A DNA stretch of 32,641 nt from an uncultured Eubacteriales bacterium. GTDB lineage: Bacteria > Bacillota > Clostridia > Oscillospirales > Oscillospiraceae. Below are positions 31,701-32,641 of this stretch, piece after piece; within the stretch, counting starts at the first letter, position 1, and each line of letters starts with the position of its first letter. The notes under the pieces were generated by a model. The model saw only the letters and a list, made by a program, of their open reading frames with translations. It ran no database searches and was not told the origin of the DNA. The position numbers and the translations under genes are program-made. The stretch covers positions 1 through 32,641 of the forward strand of contig CASDSM010000002.1 of NCBI GenBank assembly GCA_949283375.1, written 5' to 3'.

Positions 31701-32488
31701 GCTTTGTCCAGTTCAAGGGGATCAAGAACTTCGGTCAGGTCTCGCTGGAAAAGCTGACCGGCTGCACCGCCTCCATGGTGCGCGAGGCGGGCACAGGCCT
31801 CGCCAAGATCTTTGACGACCAGGTCCGCATCCAGGGCGGCTTCTACCGCCGCGTAGACGAGCTGAAGTACTCCGAGGCGGGCGGCTTCTCCGGCAGCATC
31901 CGGGGCGACCAGGTCCTCATCGGCTCTGCCGGCTACATGAAGGTGATGGGTGTCCCGCTGCGCCAGGGCGAACAGGTGCGAAACGCCGTTTTCTGCGTCA
32001 TCAACGGTCAGCTTCAGGGCATCTTTTCGCTCAACTACAGTGTGCCGTCCTATGTGCGCCCTGCCCTGCTGGCCCTGATCCACGGCGGGGTGAATCCCAT
32101 CCTCGCCACGCGCGACTTCAATATCACCCCCCAGATGCTCCGCCAGCGCTTCAAGCTCCCGGCGGACCGGATGGAGTATCCCCCGGTGGAGCGCCGCCAC
32201 CAGCTCTCGGCCAAGGGACAGGCCCACAACCCGGTGCTGGCCGCCCTCATCTACCGCGAGGGCCTCGGCCCGTACACCGACGCGATTTTGGGCGGACGCC
32301 GCCTCGGCAGCGTGGTGCGGCTGAACACGGCGGTGACCGTCGCCGCCTCGGTGATCGGCGCCCTGCTCGGCTTCTTCCTCACCATGTCGAACGCCTTCAC
32401 CTCGCTCAACCTGCTCAACACCCTCTTTTTCCTGCTCATGTGGCTGGTGCCGCCCATCCTCATCTCGGGCAGCGTGAACAAATTCTGA
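28778..32488 (+). CDS. Large protein: acidic Pro/Glu-rich N-terminus plus degenerate P-type-ATPase-like membrane domain
   Basis: 1236 residues from GTG 28778 (AAAGG seven bases upstream; GTG 28742, overlapping the rlmB stop, is the alternative). Residues 1 to about 690 are low-complexity, rich in Glu, Pro and Ala, with short helical islands (FGLFSFAHRILSRLHEG; GLLSRLNERLRALAAQRRA). Residues about 710-1236 follow the plan of a P1B-type ATPase: membrane pairs near 711-770, 781-822, 886-935 and 1185-1230; FVLAAPLSATMAYGLPYARL where CPC-containing helices lie; an N-domain-like YSEAGGFSGSIRGDQVLIGS; and a P-domain-like GIFSLNYSVPSYVRPALLAL then ILATRDFN. DKTGT is replaced by GDTDL (967-971), and GDGxND and TGES are not seen. 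So it is probably a pseudo-ATPase with a binding or scaffold role. It should be cotranscribed with rlmB. Confidence 0.75.
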   Translation: MNNREEKWMPDHPKEWDELDIDRLLRQLREPEEDAPPEEEAWPEEMDESAEAPEAEEDAPDQEPEADAQEEEPPVQTPVPAPEEDPAGPDLLPLPELPIRPLEGEAEEPEEPRSRFGLFSFAHRILSRLHEGREAVADRRAEEEERELPGGEDRAWEEPAPAPERRPERPSVRPAPPVQKPASPAEPGGMRSSFESGRIVTLNLNRRPRAADDSPAFSPAEEGEEGPDLLTDLLPPMERPDTRRTMEAEPAEQMPDGAPPEDAPAPEYLEEEPPEPPEDAPAGEPSAPERREEEAGAEPQQEDGAPAPGDAPPEETPDAQGPDRPRAPELRRPAAPPVRLPRVDGAVEWERPEIPEGDAGAEEEQEELAALFSLRFSSRTTVAALSRPQAEEEEPSPAAPPEEEPASPERRKKARRGDRRRGRRTEKAAKPSPLPEEAAEEEQTSPAPEAGAAEQPPKEEPAPQAEREAPTVTPEGGEVLPEVPGQPLDWIDSVFAASEAEGDETEPRPEEAEEPSGETGGEETQDASVPEEEPAAPEEDGADRRGPEPDGEWVEPAEYVTAAPEKPRGPGLLSRLNERLRALAAQRRAAQEAAAERKAPEREEKVIRLPHREPGAFRRRLDQMGELADRFAEDMFQGDEPVDEEEERAQRLAERYIPGTDEERPVERRPRRKKREQSRRRPVRRAPDTSPKQLARTFYSSWKSTSRRLPVQFLLAVLLLAFSALVDGELPFLTLSASWLEDPHLTGAVLALALGLAAAVGLDTLLDGVVQLFRGRPGLNTVSSFGVCFTLIDAVWYALPGREGPLPFAGFAALSLWAVAWGNCRKKQGLYQSCQMAAAVSEPQRLTLDQEKWDGKGVFCKETGSTRGFGSQMQELDGAQRVYRYAAPVVMMAGLIFGVLAAVGQGGAQRLLWNWSVIFVLAAPLSATMAYGLPYARLVRRLNRSGVILAGWEGVDSMSGSAGIAIGDTDLFPDGFVQFKGIKNFGQVSLEKLTGCTASMVREAGTGLAKIFDDQVRIQGGFYRRVDELKYSEAGGFSGSIRGDQVLIGSAGYMKVMGVPLRQGEQVRNAVFCVINGQLQGIFSLNYSVPSYVRPALLALIHGGVNPILATRDFNITPQMLRQRFKLPADRMEYPPVERRHQLSAKGQAHNPVLAALIYREGLGPYTDAILGGRRLGSVVRLNTAVTVAASVIGALLGFFLTMSNAFTSLNLLNTLFFLLMWLVPPILISGSVNKF

Positions 32489-32508
32489 GCGCAGTTCGGA
32501 CAATCAGG

Positions 32509-32633
32509 ACCACCACTGAAGTGGTGGTTTGCACAGACCCTAGAAGGGTCATTACAGGCTTCACCCCTAAAGGGGTATCGAAAGTTTGGCACCGCATTAC
32601 ACCTACAGGCCGCCGCTAAAGCGGCCTGTTTTT
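32509..32633 (+). repeat. Array of four small hairpins ending in a terminator-like T-run
   Basis: ACCACCAC/GTGGTGGT (32509-32528, loop TGAA), GACCCT/AGGGTC (32536-32550), ACCCC/GGGGT (32563-32576, loop TAAA) and ACAGGCCGC/GCGGCCTGT (32605-32629), then TTTTT (32629-32633). The last can end the upstream gene. The series resembles subterminal hairpins of IS200/IS605-type elements or a structured RNA; no transposase is in the window. Confidence 0.6.
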
Positions 32634-32641
32634 ATGCCTTC

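Noticed and set aside
28751-32503. Minus-strand frame covering the whole large membrane gene
   Set aside because: Arg/Leu-rich low complexity mirrors the GAG/CCG codon bias of the plus strand. The plus frame has a ribosome-binding site, membrane helices and P-type-like motifs.

Overview
The window is GC-rich bacterial chromosome with a strong preference for G- or C-ending codons, short intergenic gaps, Shine-Dalgarno-led genes and many GTG or TTG starts. The gene set fits an anaerobic, high-GC clostridial Firmicute, probably Oscillospirales (inferred from gene families, not from a marker gene): two-subunit iron-sulfur L-serine dehydratase, a YtrA-type GntR/ABC operon, a MtlA/MtlR phosphotransferase locus with its own HPr, and a DUF6320-like/acyltransferase pair. 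No rRNA, tRNA, CRISPR array, prophage or complete insertion sequence was recognised.

Layout. 1-1362: the N-terminal part of a PLP-barrel-like gene (minus), divergent from a fructosamine-kinase-family gene. 1492-4077: an 861-residue protein joining a degenerate RecA/KaiC-like domain to a PEP/pyruvate-binding domain. 4272-6103: GntR regulator, ABC ATPase and ABC-2 permease (minus), divergent from fabH (6320-7276). 7389-8768: MATE exporter. 8914-9864: sugar-nucleotidyltransferase-like gene (minus), divergent from sdaAB-sdaAA (10102-11686). 11750-14846: acyltransferase plus zinc-ribbon membrane protein (minus), divergent from an HSL-type esterase.

14929-22735 is a hexitol-type PTS locus. A minus-strand operon encodes a 1-phosphofructokinase-family kinase, a sorbose-1-phosphate-reductase/YggP-like zinc dehydrogenase and a DeoR repressor. 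An MtlR-type activator follows (minus), then mtlA (EIICBA) and an HPr (plus). There is no mtlD-type dehydrogenase here. The set suggests uptake as hexitol phosphate, oxidation next to the phosphate to a ketose 1-phosphate, and a second phosphorylation to the 1,6-bisphosphate. The HPr keeps His15 but has Arg in place of the regulatory Ser46.

22841-25383: ZIP metal transporter (minus) with an operator-like palindrome, divergent from pyruvate kinase. 25520-27646: FtsH (minus), divergent from rlmB and a coupled gene for a 1236-residue protein (28778-32488). That protein has about 690 acidic, Pro/Glu-rich residues followed by a P-type-ATPase-like membrane domain without the catalytic DKTGT aspartate. 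It is the most unusual object in the window. The window ends in a run of four short hairpins.
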